Both the position numbers and the translations under genes were made by a program. Source: Mytilisepta virgata (taxonomy: Eukaryota; Mollusca; Bivalvia; Mytilida; Mytilidae). Taken from it: a stretch of DNA of 64,000 bases. This document shows, one piece after another, positions 61,380 to 64,000 of this stretch (positions are counted from its first letter, which is position 1; each line of letters opens with the position of its first letter). The DNA lies in contig CM051520.1 in assembly GCA_028015205.1 (NCBI GenBank), positions 63,372,694-63,436,693 on the forward strand. The letters are read 5' to 3'. The notes below the pieces were generated by a model, which was given only the letters and a program-made list of their open reading frames with translations, did not search any database and was not told the origin of the DNA.

Positions 61380-61915
61380 AAAATGCCAAAAGCTTAAATT
61401 CATCATTTTAGAAATTTGATCTCTGTCGATCCAATTTTTAAAAAAAAAAATCCGATTTCACTTAATTTGGTGTATGACAACACTTTAAAGAAAGAAATAT
61501 GCCTAAATTGAAAAAATGAAAGAGGAATAGAGGTAACCTAAATCTACCTTTGTGGACCCAGAGTTTTGAAAAATTAAAATTCTAACTGTATTGCACATCT
61601 GCGTATGTTGTGTGGCGAAACTAAAGAAATATATAAATTGAAAACTTGGAGAGGATTTTAGGTCACAAGCATCAATTCACAATATTTAATATTCCACCCC
61701 TATTGGCCCAAAGTTTCTAAAATCAAAACCTTATTGCCCAGGTATAACCCACCCGTATACAACAAAATGGATAACAGGAAAGGTCGGCTATGATATAAAA
61801 ATGAATCAACGCTACGTGTGCTCAACAAACAGACCCCGAACAAAAAATAACATAAAAGAGCACAAAACACAAACATAATCACAACAGAGAGTATGGTAAC
61901 ATGGTAATGCACTTA
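61380..61915. repeat. Diverged repeats shared with 56590-56690 and 10100-10265
   Basis: Words such as GAGGATTTTAGGTCACAAGC, then ATCAATTCACAATATTTAAT, then CCCTATTGGCCCAAAGTTT (61645-61715) match 56590-56690. AAAAAATAACATAAAAGAGC followed by ACAAAACACAAACATAATCA (61841-61885) matches the repeat at about 10130-10175. The boundaries are not clear. Confidence 0.6.
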
Positions 61916-62725
61916 TTATATATAAAAATTAAATCCATATAAAAGTTCAGGAGGAATTGATTTCAAAAGAAACTGTGACGGACCGACGGACCGAGATAAC
62001 CGCAATATTTCCGAACTTTCTTCTAATTTGCAGGATAATAAAACGTAGACCTTAAGTAAAATAAAATATCAACTGATGAGATTAATTTACCCAATTTCAC
62101 AATGCAGCTGGACAATGGAAACGAACGACTGCGTAGAGATGTTTTTTTCCCTTTTGTGGGAGTGGTGTTTGGAAGAAGGGTGCTGAGTTTTTCTATTTAA
62201 CTCTGTTATAATTCGTTACACGATTGTTATTTCATCGACATGTTAAAATGCAAGTCAAAATAACCGTTTCAATAAGATAAAAGAAGGATATGTAATTTAT
62301 ATACACGAGAAACTGATCAACGCTTTACCGGAAGGTGATACATTTTACAAAACGTCAAGTCTCCACACAGCGATTTTTAACATTCGGTAAACCTCTTTTA
62401 TAATCTCTGCTGCCAGCACTTCGCGGGTTACTTCTTGTTTTTCAGTTAGTACATTTTAACATTTATTAAGAGATTTAAATTTTGTAAATGTGAATAATAT
62501 TTTAAGTGCTTGTGACATATTCCATTTATGACATTTAATATTCATTCATAACATCCACCATTTGAAGTGCTCTGGCTACGACCTGAGACAGATTTCATCA
62601 TTGTTTCTAACGTATTAAAACTAAATAAATTAAAAAAATTATTTAGATTTGTATTAATATCGATTCTTTTCAAAAAATAATTTTGAGAATTCAACTCTGA
62701 GTTATTCATAATATTTTTTTCCCAG
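61916..62725. other. AT-rich sequence, no gene seen
   Basis: GACGGACCGACGGACCGAGA at 61979-61998 is a short microsatellite-like tract of the kind found in HINE elements. Nothing else was recognised. Confidence 0.4.
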
Positions 62726-62936
62726 AAACTTGATGTACCTCTACGCAATGGAAGAAGGCTGCTGGCAGTGCGGAAATGCAGCTTTGGTGTACCCAATGGA
62801 ACCACTGCCCGGAGTTTGGCAAAAGGTATACGAACAGAGTCAACGTGACGGTACAGTGTTCCACGTGCAAGGTCTTTGAAAATGACTCAGAACCCATGAT
62901 CTTTAATCTACGATATGTTTGTTACAACCCTTACTG
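62726..62936 (+). CDS. Candidate exon, frame uncertain
   Basis: A GC-richer block follows a strong acceptor-like tract (TATTTTTTTCCCAG ending 62725). All three plus frames are open over much of it. The most protein-like one (after an in-frame stop at 62731-62733) runs CTSTQWKKAAGSAEMQLWCT, then QWNHCPEFGKRYTNRVNVTV, then QCSTCKVFENDSEP, and stops after YVCYNPY at about 62936. Another frame gives GCWQCGNAALVYPMEPLPGV followed by WQKVYEQSQRDGTVFHV. I recognise neither. The Cys pairs suggest a secreted or zinc-binding fold. It could be a terminal exon or a retained gene fragment. Confidence 0.3.
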
Positions 62937-63077
62937 ATCTTATACATGGTAGATGTAATATCTTTTTACTGTTAGCTTGTCTCTTTGATAGAGTTCATAT
63001 TCCTCTGAAACCAGATCTAAGCCTTTATAACAACTATTAATCGACATAGTTTTTGGTATTTTTATACAAGACGTGTA

Positions 63078-63229
63078 GATTATCGGGTTTTCTGCACATT
63101 GATATCGTAAAATATCAGCCGCGAGCCACAATATGAAGATTTTTGGCGAGTGAGCGCAGCGAACGAGCCTAAAAGATGCATATTGTGTCGATATTTTACC
63201 TTATATTTACGCAGAAAACCCAATAATCT
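63078..63229. mobile_element. Fold-back MITE, about 152 bp
   Basis: AGATTATCGGGTTTTCTGC on the left is inverted as GCAGAAAACCCAATAATCT at the right end (63229). Inward, GTAAAATATC and CACAATATG also pair with the other arm. The loop GGCGAGTGAGCGCAGCGAAC followed by GAGCC is GC-rich and self-complementary. Confidence 0.8.
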
Positions 63230-63568
63230 GTTTATCGTACAAATTCTGTACATCTTAGTCGCCCCTGTAAGACATTTTTTACGCTTTTTTGTCCTCCTAG
63301 GGGTAAGCTGGATAACGTCTGCTCTCACTTTGTGAAGTCGCTAATAAGTCCTGCTCTCATATTGTGACGTCGCTGTTAAGTCCTGCTGTCGCGGATAAAG
63401 TCTCTTATCCTGATTTAGAGTAATTTCTCGCAATTTGATTGGCTGATATTTTCCTAATAAATTTCAATGCAATTTTTTATTAAGTCAATTCGAATTATCT
63501 CCCTTATTGACTTAATAAAAAAAAAAATTTTGAGTTGCTTCCCTTTGTTTATTACTGACGTATGTAAG

Positions 63569-63760
63569 ATGGAAAAAAAAACAATAAATAAGTGGTGTCA
63601 TAAAAAAAATCAGGATAAGTTCGTTACACAGTGTGCAATTGTCCTAATACGGAATTTATCATGGAAAAAAACAATAAATAAGTGGTCTGATAACAAAATC
63701 AGGATAAATTCGTTACACAGTGTGCAATTGTCCTATTAGGACAATTGCACACTGTGTAAC
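63569..63760. repeat. Direct duplication ending in a perfect 24-bp-arm palindrome
   Basis: A unit of about 77 bp begins ATGGAAAAAA, continues ACAATAAATAAGTGGT and ends CGTTACACAGTGTGCAATTG then TCCTA. It occurs at 63569-63646 and 63661-63736. The end of the second unit is the left arm of a perfect inverted repeat. Its left arm occupies 63712-63735 (starting GTTACACAGTGTGCAATTG) and its right arm 63737-63760 (ending CAATTGCACACTGTGTAAC), with a single T between them. Confidence 0.9.
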
Positions 63761-63829
63761 TAATATTATCGTATTTCCCCATGCCTATATCGACCTGCTG
63801 AGGCCTTCACAATTTCCCGTATTTCGGCA

Positions 63830-63930
63830 CTGTGACGTCGTAAAGTGTTGACCCGACCCTAATATGAGCTGACCCGAATATATCAGCGACGTCATAATGT
63901 TTGACCCAACGTTGACCCGAATATATCAGG
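63830..63930. repeat. Short direct repeats of TGACCCGAATATATCAG
   Basis: TGACCCGAATATATCAG occurs at 63870-63886 and 63913-63929, with related TTGACCCGACC and TTGACCCAACG words and two GACGTC sites nearby. The significance is unknown. Confidence 0.6.
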
Positions 63931-64000
63931 AAAACATCCGGTTATAGGCAGATGGCCATTGAAAGAAATTCCATTACGATTGCTAGTTAACAATACGATA

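Noticed and set aside
62065..62100. CTGATGAG motif as a second hammerhead
   Set aside because: No helix II, no following GAAA and no pairing flanks.

Overview
The window is eukaryotic, AT-rich and gene-poor. Its content points to a bivalve mollusc, most likely a mussel. It holds tRNA-derived SINEs with short target-site duplications, pearl/HINE-like repeats (GTCC microsatellite, tandem cores of roughly 150 bp, 3' hairpin), a Penelope-like element, a hammerhead-ribozyme repeat and many fold-back MITEs. The taxon is inferred from remembered repeat families; no search was run.

The one host gene I can support with confidence lies on the minus strand. Three exons of the extracellular amino-terminal domain of an AMPA/kainate-type ionotropic glutamate receptor sit at 48579-48728, 13819-14070 and 1737-1930. 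They have matching splice phases (1, 1 and 0 at their 3' ends), and each junction gives a sensible protein join. The introns are about 34.5 kb and 11.9 kb. The signal-peptide exon should lie above 48728 and was not found. The rest of the amino-terminal domain, the ligand-binding domain and the channel lie before base 1, outside the window.

The introns are filled with mobile DNA. At 29990-36571 is a two-gene PIF/Harbinger transposon with terminal inverted repeats, TAA target duplications, CTACG/CGTAG-rich subterminal arrays, a frameshifted DDE transposase (+) and a frameshifted MADF/Myb-like DNA-binding gene (-). The intron of the Myb-like gene carries a nested palindromic MITE and a nested SINE. 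Between the two genes is a short repeat that folds as a complete type I hammerhead ribozyme. At 41770-43400 is a dead Penelope-like element lacking its catalytic YIDD segment. SINEs, a 26-bp minisatellite (19030-19905) and at least seven fold-back MITEs fill much of the rest.

The region upstream of the first recognised exon (48729-64000) holds a gypsy/Ginger-type integrase ORF (57304-58278) followed by a decayed integrase C-terminus and a truncated OTU-protease fragment. After these come two pearl/HINE-like arrays, more MITEs, and a perfect 24-bp-arm palindrome beside a direct duplication (63569-63760). Two candidate exons of unknown identity (9002-9124 and 62726-62936) are offered with low confidence. 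Most other short ORFs look like chance.
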